Of a stretch of DNA of 64,000 nucleotides, positions 52,501 to 61,743 are shown piece by piece. Position 1 is the first letter of the stretch. The number at the start of each line of letters is the position of its first letter. The position numbers and the translations under genes are program-made. Source of the DNA: Tritrichomonas musculus (lineage: Eukaryota; Parabasalia; Tritrichomonadida; Tritrichomonadidae); NCBI GenBank assembly GCA_039105265.1, contig JAPFFF010000004.1:7669501-7733500 (forward strand), given 5' to 3'. A model generated the notes under the pieces. That model saw only the letters and a list, made by a program, of their open reading frames with translations. It ran no database searches and had not been told where the DNA came from.

Positions 52501-53639
52501 TTATATCAACAACCACAATGCAACCACAAGTTCCAAGTAAAACACCTGTCCCTGAAATAATTGAAGAATTATATGATCCAAATTCAATGAATGATATAAA
52601 TGATGTTAATCAATTTAATTCTGATCTGGATGAAACCTTTGAAAAATTAGATAAAAATGAAATTGAAGGAAACCATATTGTAAAAGTTAATGCAAAATCA
52701 TTCCCATTTGATAGAGAGTTGAAAAGTAATCAATATCTAAAGCCAGCACCAAATTCAAAAATTGATTATATTAGAGGTTACTTAAATGTTGTTTTCCCAG
52801 ATGAAGGCGATATAACAATTTCTTTAGATGAAAATGAAAATGTTAATTTGTCTCTAAAAGGGAATGGTAATGTTAATTTTGAGAGCAATAAAAATGAAAT
52901 CATTATTCAAAACAAAACGGTTATTAATGGAACTTTATCAATTAAAGTTTCAGAAAACATAAATTCAGTATTAATTGATTCAGTTGATGTATCAAAAATG
53001 AGCTCAATTGAATGCAAGTCAACTAATGACTCATATATTTCACTTTTCTTAAACAACCTTAATGCTGATGAAAACTCAAAAACCAAACTTAATTCAATTG
53101 TTATTAAAGATACTTTAACAATTGAACAAACAGCTCATTTAGAATTTCACAATGTTGAAGTTAAAGATTCTAAAATTGTTTACAATATACATGATTTTGA
53201 ACAATTAGATACAATACTAGGTGGTGAATTTGGAAATCCTCCTAATAGTTTTAATATCAATTTACATAATAATCCAAATCACATTGATAAACTAAATGTT
53301 ATGTCAGGTAAATTCGAAGAAAATATCTGTGAACTTTGGGCTGATAATATGAATGTTAACACAGAATTCTACTCTGCAAAATGTTCAAAAGAAAACGCTC
53401 GATCTCTAGAATATTCATCGAAAACTTTATATATCGATTTTAATCAAAATAAAGATCCAGCAAATCCTTCTAAAAACAAAGGATTACCTCCTGGTGGAAT
53501 TGCTGGCATTGTGATTGCTGTCGTTGTCGTTATTGTTATAATTGTTGTGGTGATTTTCTTTATTAAAAAGAAAAGAAATAATAATAAAAGCAATGAAAGC
53601 ATTGATGAAGGAGATGAAAAAATTAATGATGAAATATAA
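49539..53639 (+). CDS. Large type I surface membrane protein
   Basis: 1366 residues. A short hydrophobic N-terminus (MILYFLLNCFIVVSPDQ) is a likely signal peptide. A long ectodomain with many Asn-X-Ser/Thr sites follows. It contains two related modules, each ending YKVNIITTGNW...VYFTAYHDLIEVD and YKLILNVSDEF...VTFTAFHDLIELN (about 575-607 and 925-957). Next is a Pro/Thr-rich spacer (PTNTPTISSF...SKTPVPE, ~985-1010) and a repeat-free membrane-proximal domain. One transmembrane helix (GGIAGIVIAVVVVIVIIVVV) lies near the C-terminus, with a ~28-residue basic-then-acidic cytoplasmic tail. This layout is common among trichomonad surface proteins and suggests adhesion or receptor work, which is not proven. 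The stop is TAAA; the Inr is 13 nt upstream. Confidence 0.88.
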   Translation: MILYFLLNCFIVVSPDQLQDEYPRIGLKYSIDGGEKKWFSNEEHGSNSKYIDKNAPFRITIYMVHKFCYDDEIIYDANFTTEKECQSIYLLPEHYLKKCDNGYSIEIHNDIKDMYDVNIVKPNKEVYELLRRVPSIFRYGHYEKFSLDIYLAWSRNTSHPYYLETIVVNETNMVRKYVDSDVPVQAYPHDICLLNDLPYFYKIGYINKKNETIVFNKVDNYSFVELDQFIFDVKIFSSPSCNYSRGLSMLNVTAEQNSTCYTITKKDLPDECAYDGYPDDTPKYLPDTSNNSKIPYYFLFIGECDHYDELIQKCTNKSVTYPFCNFVLNAVGNRCTNIDEYNLKNLPIAINKLFIITSESIYDPRFFDLLHPTIVHIKGIDMKDPEIYFQNYDKDQEKRLNMSIPLDCKGKVSYLTAENFDIEIPYEQPLTIESVYLKNSDISGRFHTKYITLDEKSVVNYYEFNVFKQFTYAIGKKKDRRQYRIDYDQFFTYVRSKNYEEEYYKGEGTLQLANYDQTERYGLNFVGHFVELNVMESKYHNHFHPINISILPMDDELPSSDNPILLNDEPKYKVNIITTGNWSSIENNDTVYFTAYHDLIEVDANLNSYTTLQKVNPYRYQPVTWAPVSYQPLDSIDKSLISYIIISDYGDLAQCNKVLEKMLECRWLDCKEKNDMIDYIIDAKCVIQNTLDESLKNIKENIDKLYIVNNINNTKIDFNQLPHQVVVNLTSVQSLFDSSENNSIHNDQIKRNVIIKGGISNKVSYLTISDSLITILENDLNIDSLRLYNSAITNASKNIKSYNLIVDLGSHANLFSYDKYIDVKQYTFILDDENAHYKILFDSDKLKILIKGSNDTEYESIDQQLGYVFYNNFDIFGLITFSHNIDFGVLDPNANIKNVNITVYNDKFDKNSINYAPIEESKYKLILNVSDEFPSDKTINVTFTAFHDLIELNYSKPYINLIQKDVFKFNPHPLIIPDPTNTPTISSFISTTTMQPQVPSKTPVPEIIEELYDPNSMNDINDVNQFNSDLDETFEKLDKNEIEGNHIVKVNAKSFPFDRELKSNQYLKPAPNSKIDYIRGYLNVVFPDEGDITISLDENENVNLSLKGNGNVNFESNKNEIIIQNKTVINGTLSIKVSENINSVLIDSVDVSKMSSIECKSTNDSYISLFLNNLNADENSKTKLNSIVIKDTLTIEQTAHLEFHNVEVKDSKIVYNIHDFEQLDTILGGEFGNPPNSFNINLHNNPNHIDKLNVMSGKFEENICELWADNMNVNTEFYSAKCSKENARSLEYSSKTLYIDFNQNKDPANPSKNKGLPPGGIAGIVIAVVVVIVIIVVVIFFIKKKRNNNKSNESIDEGDEKINDEI

Positions 53640-54068
53640 ACGAGCTGAATAAAAGACTTAAAAAGTCACTTTTTAATAATCAATAAATAAATGATTATTA
53701 AGCAATGTTAGATATATTTATTTATTTTCAAAAGATAAAAATTAAAACAAAAAGAAAAAAACTTTTAATTTATTAAAATTGTTTAATATCAACATAATCA
53801 TAAGTTTAGACTTAAAAGGACAGTCTGGAATTTTAGGTGAATTTGAAAAAAGCTTTTCTAAAAAATAATTTTTCTTTGGAAATAATATATCAACGAATAC
53901 ATTTTTTATTTTGTAGGTTTATTACTAGCTTTTTGAATCTGATTTAAGATTAAGTTCATAAAATCATCAATTTTTTATATCACATTTCATACTTGATCAT
54001 TGAATTTATTGATTATCTGAGTTAAAAAAAGTGACAAACCTGATAATCGATAATTCTTTTTTTAACAA
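53640..54068. other. AT-rich spacer
   Basis: Downstream region of the surface-protein gene; AT-rich, no gene seen. Confidence 0.35.
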
Positions 54069-54528
54069 ATGAACAAACTATAGATAATTCATTTTTTTTA
54101 GAAAAATAAAAAACGTACTGGAATTAATAATAAGAATTTTATATATTTTACTCTTAATTAATGAGTTTTGTGAACTTATTTTTAATTTTAGAACAAGATT
54201 TCTTTTTATCCACGTTACGATGAAATATACACAATAATTTGATAGGGGATTCAACCTTTTGAAAAGTGTCAAAAAAAATTGAATAAAATTAAGGGACAAA
54301 CCTATTACATTTATATGATATGTGATATAAAAAATTCTAAAACGATAAAGTGTCAAATGTAAATTTCAGAATCATCCAAATTTACTCAGATAACACCAAA
54401 CTTTTTCTGAGAAAAGCATTATCTCAAATTTTTCAGGCGGAGTTTTAGAGTATATGAAACAATAACAAAACTTGATCGTCTTGTCAAATGTAATGCGATA
54501 AAAAACTATTATCAATGATATAAAGATG
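54069..54528 (+). repeat. Dispersed ~450-bp repeat, copy 2
   Basis: Partner of 41064-41508 in the same orientation, but with no transposase relic after it. Similarity ends near TTATCAATGATATAAAGATG (about 54528). The remaining 54529-54968 is AT-rich spacer with no gene. Confidence 0.75.
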
Positions 54529-54968
54529 TTATATTTATTTTAAACAACTTATGGGTTTTCTTTTAGAGATTTATTCTTTGAAATTTGAATGCTATTTCAA
54601 ATGTCACTTTTGAGCAATTCTGAAAAAGCTGTGAAATTTACATAAAATTATTTTGAAAAAGGCCTTCTTTTAAATGTTAAGTACATTTCATTTGCCAAGT
54701 AAAATATAAAAATTAATTAATAACTTTTTTATTTAAAAATGTTGATGTGATAGATATGATCAGATCACACCATAAAATTTTAGCTCAAAAAGTGATAAAC
54801 ATTAAATCATTTGTGATCGGTACAATATCTTTTTTTGTGATATATGAAGTAATCAAATAAATCAAATGTAAATTACAAAAATTATAAGGATAAAATAACG
54901 ATTAAAATTTGTACGTTTATTTTATAAATTAAACGTACATATTGGGAGAAAATTTTATCATTTCATTC

Positions 54969-54974
54969 TCATTT
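54969..54974 (+). promoter_or_regulatory. Initiator (Inr) TCATTT
   Basis: Trichomonad initiator with the start A 11 nt before the ATG at 54982; a second TCATT lies just upstream. Confidence 0.6.
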
Positions 54975-54981
54975 CTAGTAA

Positions 54982-55716
54982 ATGAATACATCAAGCTGGA
55001 GTGTTTCTGATGTTTCCAACTATTTAAAGCAAATTGGTCTTGGACAATATTCACAGTCATTTTATGAAAATGATATTAGTGGAAACGAATTACCTTTTAT
55101 CACAGAGGAATATTTAGTTGAACTTGGTGTTACTAACATTGATGACCAAAATAAATTCATCCAATTCAGAGATTCAATCGAAAATGAAAATTTTGATTTT
55201 TGCACATTAGAATCAGATGAAAAAGATATGATCCATCCACTTTCAGAAGATAAAAATCAACAAATTTTGATTAATGAAAATATTGGTCATTCAAAGAGTC
55301 CTAAAGTTCAATGTAAAATATGCCACCAGCATTTCAATCCGAAAATTATTTCGTATCACGAAAAAGTTTGTCAAGAAACATTTAACAAGTGCAAACAAGA
55401 ATTCACCAGGAGAGGCCTTGTTTTCACGGATGAAGATATTGTTGATTTACTAGCTGGAAGAGTTCCTAAAAATTCAATCAAACTTCAAAAATGCGAGTTT
55501 TGTGGAAAAAAGATTTCACCAAAGCTTTTTACATCTCATGTGAGCCAGTGCAAAAAGAAGTTTGATGAAAAAAATCAAAAAGAAATCAAACATTCATCTG
55601 AAAATAAAAACGAGGTTCCTAAAGCAGATTTCAAAGATGACCACAACAAATTGATTGAGTTAATTAAAAAACAAAAGAAAGAAGGAGGTAAAGTTTCTCA
55701 AGATAATGAAAAATAA
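54982..55716 (+). CDS. SAM-domain protein with two C2HC zinc fingers
   Basis: 244 residues. Residues ~4-66 are a SAM domain (WSVSDVSNYLKQIGLGQY, then FYENDISG and YLVELGV). Two ZC2HC1/ZNF474-type fingers follow: C111-x2-C114-x11-H126-x3-C130 and C171-x2-C174-x11-H186-x3-C190, with the same internal spacing. The C-terminus is Lys-rich and charged. SAM domains oligomerise or bind partners; C2HC fingers of this class occur in many flagellate/ciliate proteins of unclear role. No membrane segment. An adaptor function is inferred. The stop is TAAA. Confidence 0.9.
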   Translation: MNTSSWSVSDVSNYLKQIGLGQYSQSFYENDISGNELPFITEEYLVELGVTNIDDQNKFIQFRDSIENENFDFCTLESDEKDMIHPLSEDKNQQILINENIGHSKSPKVQCKICHQHFNPKIISYHEKVCQETFNKCKQEFTRRGLVFTDEDIVDLLAGRVPKNSIKLQKCEFCGKKISPKLFTSHVSQCKKKFDEKNQKEIKHSSENKNEVPKADFKDDHNKLIELIKKQKKEGGKVSQDNEK

Positions 55717-56849
55717 ATTGATTCATTCTCAATAAAAACTTAATCTAATTTTATTTTGATCCATTTTATTAATAAGGAAAATGTAATTAACTTTTTGAAA
55801 TACCATCAACAATATTTATAATCACAATATCTTGATTTATATTATGTTATAATTTATTATTTTTTGTAAAATAAATTTTTTGTTATAATAATTTTTACAA
55901 AATAATAATCGCTGTAATTTGGTAAAACGAATATCATAATTAAAAATTCAAATATCAATAAAAATGTTATTTTCCGATTCTGGACATCGAAAATTGATTT
56001 ATTTATTGATAGCGATAAAGAATATACACTGATATTCGAGATTGATTTCATAGATCGAGGATTTTTATTTATTACTTTTGACATAAGAGATTTCAATTAA
56101 TTTTTTTGATAAGCTGATGATCGTAATTGAATCAGAAGAAACAAATAAAAAATAACATTGAAAATAAATTCAAAGAAAATCAATAAAATTTGCTGTGCCG
56201 GTAATTCCGTGTTTTGTCTTCAGTAAACTATGTTTTTTAATCATTACCTTATTCACAAAAAAATTGAGAGTTTTTAATTCAAATTTTCTATGAGTCTTCA
56301 GAAAGTAGAACGATAAGTAGAGACAAATTATTTTTTTAAAAATACCATATCTTTCAATTTTGAGAAGATGAAAATATATATATATAAAAAAAAAGAATAT
56401 AAAAAAGTTATTTATTCAGGAAAAATGCATTTTAAATAGCTATGGGAGCCTTTGAGGGCCAAGCCCAATTGGTTAATGTAATAGCGGGAACCTCAACCTG
56501 AGATGAATGAAAGTATTCTTTCCATTATAACATAAAAAAAAAATATTTAGCTTTTTTTAAATTTGAGAGGACGATAAGAAGGGACAAATTAAAAAACTTA
56601 GTTTATATCCATTTGACTTTTTTTTCAAATAAACTTTTCAAAAAAATGATGAAGTTATCAAAATTTATTTAACCGCCAAAGGCTAACAAAAAGATTTATC
56701 AGATACCAAAAATCCAAATACATAAACAATAATAATATTTTTTTTTTTTTTTTTTTTTTATTGAATGGGATATTAAAATGCTTTTATTATTATTAACCTA
56801 AGAAAAAAGGAAAAAAGAAAAAAAAGTTGTCATCCAATGATATGAATTT
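55717..56849. other. AT-rich intergenic region with a GC-richer islet (56441-56520)
   Basis: Mostly AT-rich and gene-free. At 56441-56520 an ~80-nt islet (containing GAGGGCCAAGCCCAATTGG and AGCGGGAACCTCAACCTGAG) stands out in base composition. GGGC/GCCC can pair, and AATTGGTTAAT recalls a tRNA D-loop, but I could not fold a tRNA. A T-tract of ~21 nt lies at ~56739-56759. Confidence 0.4.
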
Positions 56850-59800
56850 TCACCAAAATTTTGAAAAGATCTTTTTCAATATGCCCTTTATAGGATTCCT
56901 ATAATTATAATTCCTATAATATGGTTCATTCTCACAGTTTGGAAATTTCAATAATGACTCTTCATCTATTTGGAATTTATAATCACGAGTTTCGTATTTA
57001 CCTCTAATTTTTTCAATAAAGTTAAGTACACTTACTACATTCATTTTAAGTGCTGCGAATTCTTTGAATTCATCTGAATCTGTTGTTAAAATAACATTTT
57101 TCATTTTTGAAATCCATTCCATGTGACCTTTTGAACCAGCAAATACCAGACAAACGAAATCAGAACCAACTATTTCTCTAGCTTTTATAATAAGATCCTT
57201 ACCAGTTAAATTTTCTCCTGCATTTGTCATGAGTTTAACAGCTGCATATTTCTTCTTTCTAATGACTTCAAGAGCTTCAGCAACGCTTTTCTTACCATAG
57301 ATATTAACTTCCATGTTTTTAGATAAATCATTCATGTATCCAGCATTTTCACTATTATCTAATTTTTCGTCTTTCCAAAGGATGTAATGATCTTTTCGCA
57401 TAACTGTAAATGAAAGACATGGAATGAATTGATTTTTGTGGGGGAAAACATACTCGTTTGCCCATATTTCGTTATTATCTTTTTCATTTTCTGGAATCGG
57501 TTTATAATCATTTCTATTTCCAACAAGTGCAGTATTGTATCCGTAATGTTTTGCGATATCATCTTCAATTGGTTCTCCATTCTTTGAAAGATCAGTCAAT
57601 TTTTCAAATTTGTTTTTGTTGTAAATTGATCTGCAACTAATAACGTACGTCTTTTCATTAATTCCTAATGTATTGACATCATTTGCATACATTGATGCAT
57701 AAAAGATATTATCAGTGGCATAGATCCCTACTCCATAATAACCAGCATCTTTTCTCTTAATTTTGTTATCATCATCTTCAGCAGGATTATAAAATTCACC
57801 AGTTGCGATCTTGAAATGGTTAACAAGTTTCGAACCGTGATATAAAAAGCGCTCAGTAGCTTCATCTTTAAGTTCATCTTTAATATCTTCATATTCACCA
57901 AAATGCTTAGAAGTAATGATTGTTTGTCCCGTCATGATCATTTCATATGGATTGTCTTCAAGATCTTTACGAACTTGTGCTTCTAATTCATTATATAAAT
58001 CTGTATGTGAGAAGACAAAATTCCAATCTTTTTGAGATGAATCTTTCTTAATTTTTTCAATTGCCTTTTTCCTGAGTTCTACAATTTCTTTTTTATTTAA
58101 TACAACTGAACTTTGAAGTTGGTTTACAGATGGCTTTTTAAGAGCTTGATTAACTCTTTTTTCATCAGGATTATCAATTTTTGCGTCAACAAAATTGCCA
58201 ATAATAGCTTTATTATCTATTGATGAATTAAGCCTATCTTTAAATTCATCTATATATTTTTGATGTTCTTGAAAAATTTGATCTTGCTCCGTTGCGATAG
58301 ATGAAAGAAGTGCAAGCGTGATAATAGATGAAATTTGTTCATCAGGAACTTTTGTAGTTGTACTGGAAGCTGGTTCTTTCTTTATAACATTTTTTTTAAC
58401 ACCTAGAATGGCAACATCATCACCAAGAACTTCTGGCAGTTTTTCACAATTAATTTCTTGGGGAGGCTTATCAACATGTAATGCTATTGTTGGAAGGATA
58501 TCTTCATATTGATTTTGTTCAATGGAACTATCTACCATTTCTTGTGTTACCAATACTTCTTCTTCTGAATAATTGCTGGTATCTTCACTGTTAAGCATTG
58601 ATTGATTTAATACTTCTTCGATTATATTTTCTTTCTTTTTTTGGTCATACTCTTTCATAAAACTTTGAATTTGGCTTGGTGCATCTGGTGCTTGTTGTTC
58701 TTTATAATGTTGTTCACAAAGAAACATACCTGGTGAAATGCAAACATAATCACTTTTTTTATCTCCTTTACTGAATGTCTTCTTGCATACTGAACATTTA
58801 ATGCATTCAAAGTGATATGGACGATTTGAATAATGCATACATTGTTTTGTTTCAATTGGTTTTTTACATGCTGGACAAATGATTTTGGGCTTTTCTTCTT
58901 TTTTAGGAGGCTCTCTTTCTCCTTTTTTAATCTTGTCATCATCGTCTTTTTTCTTCTTTTTTTCTTCTTCCTTCCTTTTCTTTTCTTTTTCTTCCTTTCT
59001 TTTCTTTTCTTCTTCTTCCTTTTGAATTCTTCCTTCTTTTTCCTTTTGAATTCTTTCATCTTCTTCTTTTCTTTTCTTCTCATCTTCTTCCTTTTGAATT
59101 CGTCCTTCTTTTTCCTTTTGAATTCTTTCTTCTTCTTTTCTTTTCTTCTCTTCTTCTTCCTTTTGAATTCTTTCTTCTTCTTCTTTTCTTTTCTTCTCTT
59201 CTTCTTCCTTTTGAATTCTTTCTTCTTCTTCTTCAATAGAACAAATTTTGCTTCTGCAATCATCTGAGACATCACCAGATAGATTAGCATTTTTATTTAA
59301 GAGTATCTTTGCATTATCTGGAATACCATCCAATGCCTTATTTTCAAAAGTAATCTGCTCTGCATTCCGAAAAATGATTGAAGTGACAGCACATTTGTTT
59401 AAGCATTCTTTTTTCAATATGATAGAATTGCTAAGGAATTCAACGGACTTGAGTTTTGTATTACCAAAAAGAGAACGGGAACTTAGTTCTTTCAATGAAG
59501 GCGGAAACACAATTTTTTCGCATGATATTGAACAAAAGGCATAACTTTGGATCACCTCCAATGATGAGTTACTTTCGAACACGATATTTTTTAAATTTTT
59601 ACACCTTTGAAAAGAAAAATTATTGATCACTTTGATATAAGCCGGTATTGTGATGCTTTCTATATTACGTCTTGCAATCAAAATAGCATCCAAAACGCCA
59701 CTGTTTTTCACGCTTTCAGTGATAATATAGTCCCCATTTATCGACTTGAAAAACTTGTTGCCTTCTTGAACTTCAAGTTTAAATAAATTAGGAGTAAATG

Positions 59801-60569
59801 AAAAGCAATCGTCATCAATGTATTGAACACTTGCGGGAAGAGATATGCTCTCAACTTTGCTGTTATTGAACGCATTTATCATTTTCTTGAGATTGGAATT
59901 AGGCTGAAATTTGACTGTTTTTAAACCGGGTGTAAAAATAAAAGATTCGTCGCAAATTTCTTCAAGGGTTGCTGGGAATAACAAATCGGCGATTCTTGTA
60001 TGAGAAAATGCGTCTTTTTCGATAATTTTGAGTTGCGAATTTGCGTCAAATTTAATAGATTTCAATTGTTTATGCGAATAAAACGAATATTCTTTGATAA
60101 CGGCAACTTGAGGAGGAATAGTGATTTCTTCTATGTTAAACATGGCGAAATGAAGAATATCAAAGTTGCTAGTGTCATTGTTGCTTTTGCCAAGAAGAAT
60201 TTGATTGTTATGGAAAATAAAATTATGGTTATTTGGCGAAATTTCAATTTCTTGTAATTCGTTGATATGGATGAAGGAACCATCTATTTTATTAACCTTT
60301 GCTGGAATTTGGAGCTTTTTAATATTTGCTTTTGAAAAACAACGGTCGGCAAAAATTTCTACTTCGGAGTCATCTGGAAATGTCAACGTGTCAATATTAC
60401 ATTTTTCAAATACACTACTTCCAATAGAAATTATTTTATATTTTATATTGTTGTTTTCATAGAAACTTGGAATAAAAACGTTTCCAGAAACTTTGGGTGA
60501 TTCAGCAATCGAAGCTGTTTTATCAGCTTCATTGATTTGAACCATAAGGCCGTCTTTTATTTCGAACAT
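56850..60569 (-). CDS. Multidomain protein: BspA-like LRRs, coiled coil, LIM domain, PARP-type ADP-ribosyltransferase, receiver-like tail
   Basis: 1239 residues. ~1-435: BspA-type LRR_5 repeats (IEEITIPPQVAVIKEYSF, IESITIPAYIKVINNFSF). ~444-560: Glu/Lys/Arg repeat (RIQKEEEEKKRKEEE), a long charged helix or coiled coil. 565-621: a complete LIM domain, C565-x2-C568-x17-H586-x2-C589-x2-C592-x2-C595-x22-C618-x2-H621. ~640-880: helical region. ~880-1050: PARP-type catalytic fold with H911 in LYHGSK, Y950 in GVGIYATDNIFYASMYA and E1039 in WANEYVF, the H-Y-E triad of poly-ADP-ribosylating enzymes. ~1060-1185: a receiver-like segment (YILWKDEKLDN...FVCLVFAGSKG) lacking an evident phospho-acceptor Asp. 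It likely uses NAD+ to modify cytosolic or cytoskeletal targets chosen by the LRR/LIM parts. An Inr lies 12 nt upstream. Confidence 0.9.
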   Translation of the reverse strand: MFEIKDGLMVQINEADKTASIAESPKVSGNVFIPSFYENNNIKYKIISIGSSVFEKCNIDTLTFPDDSEVEIFADRCFSKANIKKLQIPAKVNKIDGSFIHINELQEIEISPNNHNFIFHNNQILLGKSNNDTSNFDILHFAMFNIEEITIPPQVAVIKEYSFYSHKQLKSIKFDANSQLKIIEKDAFSHTRIADLLFPATLEEICDESFIFTPGLKTVKFQPNSNLKKMINAFNNSKVESISLPASVQYIDDDCFSFTPNLFKLEVQEGNKFFKSINGDYIITESVKNSGVLDAILIARRNIESITIPAYIKVINNFSFQRCKNLKNIVFESNSSLEVIQSYAFCSISCEKIVFPPSLKELSSRSLFGNTKLKSVEFLSNSIILKKECLNKCAVTSIIFRNAEQITFENKALDGIPDNAKILLNKNANLSGDVSDDCRSKICSIEEEEERIQKEEEEKKRKEEEERIQKEEEEKKRKEEERIQKEKEGRIQKEEDEKKRKEEDERIQKEKEGRIQKEEEEKKRKEEKEKKRKEEEKKKKKDDDDKIKKGEREPPKKEEKPKIICPACKKPIETKQCMHYSNRPYHFECIKCSVCKKTFSKGDKKSDYVCISPGMFLCEQHYKEQQAPDAPSQIQSFMKEYDQKKKENIIEEVLNQSMLNSEDTSNYSEEEVLVTQEMVDSSIEQNQYEDILPTIALHVDKPPQEINCEKLPEVLGDDVAILGVKKNVIKKEPASSTTTKVPDEQISSIITLALLSSIATEQDQIFQEHQKYIDEFKDRLNSSIDNKAIIGNFVDAKIDNPDEKRVNQALKKPSVNQLQSSVVLNKKEIVELRKKAIEKIKKDSSQKDWNFVFSHTDLYNELEAQVRKDLEDNPYEMIMTGQTIITSKHFGEYEDIKDELKDEATERFLYHGSKLVNHFKIATGEFYNPAEDDDNKIKRKDAGYYGVGIYATDNIFYASMYANDVNTLGINEKTYVISCRSIYNKNKFEKLTDLSKNGEPIEDDIAKHYGYNTALVGNRNDYKPIPENEKDNNEIWANEYVFPHKNQFIPCLSFTVMRKDHYILWKDEKLDNSENAGYMNDLSKNMEVNIYGKKSVAEALEVIRKKKYAAVKLMTNAGENLTGKDLIIKAREIVGSDFVCLVFAGSKGHMEWISKMKNVILTTDSDEFKEFAALKMNVVSVLNFIEKIRGKYETRDYKFQIDEESLLKFPNCENEPYYRNYNYRNPIKGILKKIFSKFW

Positions 60570-60577
60570 CTTTATGA

Positions 60578-60583
60578 AAGTGA
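60578..60583 (-). promoter_or_regulatory. Initiator (Inr) TCACTT for the LRR-LIM-PARP gene
   Basis: TCACTT on the minus strand, start A ~12 nt before the ATG at 60569; a weaker TCATA lies closer to the ATG. Confidence 0.5.
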
Positions 60584-61739
60584 ATTATTTGAGAGAACAT
60601 ACAATTTATTTCAAAAATTTGATAAAACAGTCAATTAAAAAATGAAAAGTGTCATTTTTCCATCTTTTTTTTTAAAAAAAATAGTAAATATGTTTGGAAA
60701 ATAATTTATTTTTGGATAAACTTTTTTTTCTCTCATTTCGTTATTGAAAAATTGAGAAAAAATTTATAAAACTTTCTTTCAAAAAATATTTTATAATCTT
60801 AAAAACTTTATAAATTGAAAACTTTACATTACTTATTATAAAAAATGTTATTTTTTAAAAAACAATCATTTATGTAAAAAATAAATCAAAAAAGAAAACT
60901 AAAAAAGTAAATTAGTTTTTGAAAGAAAACCAAAAAAAAAAAAGAAATATCACGCAAAATTTCTTGATATAATTTTAATATTATAAAATTTATATATTTT
61001 ATTATATGTTTAAATCATAATTATATCTTATATCATATTTTTTAAGCAAAAAAATCGTTATATTTGTTGTTTTATTTTTCAATGATATATCAAATTTAAA
61101 TATTTAAAAAACAATTATATCTTATATTTAATAAAATCAAAATAAAAAGTAATTAATTAAATAAAAAAAATTACTGAATTTATATGTATTATCAATTTAT
61201 ATTTTCATTTAATTAATATACTTTTTAAATTATATTTCAATATATGTTCCTGATGATGAAACAATGTATTTATCTTTTAGAATAATCTTATGCTCTACAT
61301 ACAAATTCATCATTAAATTTTTCTAACATTTTGCAGTCTACTAAATAATTCTCAACAGATGAATGAATTTTAAGCAATTTTTCTTGAATTTAATTAAATG
61401 CAAGATATAAAAAAATGGCAAATTTTTTTATTTTTGATTGTTCTTCACTTTGGGAAATCACAATCCCTTTTTTTTTAATATGCTCTTTATTAGTTCAGAT
61501 ACACATTCTTTCTTCATTGACAATCATTTGAAAAATTGCTTTTTAACAAAGTTCATCACTTGAAAAATAAAAACTTACATTATCTCATTTTTATTAATTA
61601 ATTAATTAATTTCACTTTTTCTATGAAATCCCAGAAATATTAATGTCATCATAAGTGATGAATCAAAACTCTGAGATGAACATATCTATTATTAAATTGA
61701 ATAACGAATATATACCACGTTAATTACTTACTTATTATT
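60584..61739. other. AT-rich intergenic region
   Basis: No gene seen in ~1.15 kb; several A/T homopolymers, including TTAATTAATTAATTAA near 61597. Confidence 0.35.
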
Positions 61740-61743
61740 TTAT

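Noticed and set aside
56441-56520. tRNA gene
   Set aside because: An anticodon arm and T-arm could not be paired on either strand.
58833-59267. Plus-strand Phe/Leu-rich frame and minus-strand Lys-rich frame (58655-59290)
   Set aside because: Both are alternative readings of the Glu/Lys coiled-coil repeats of the LRR-LIM-PARP gene.
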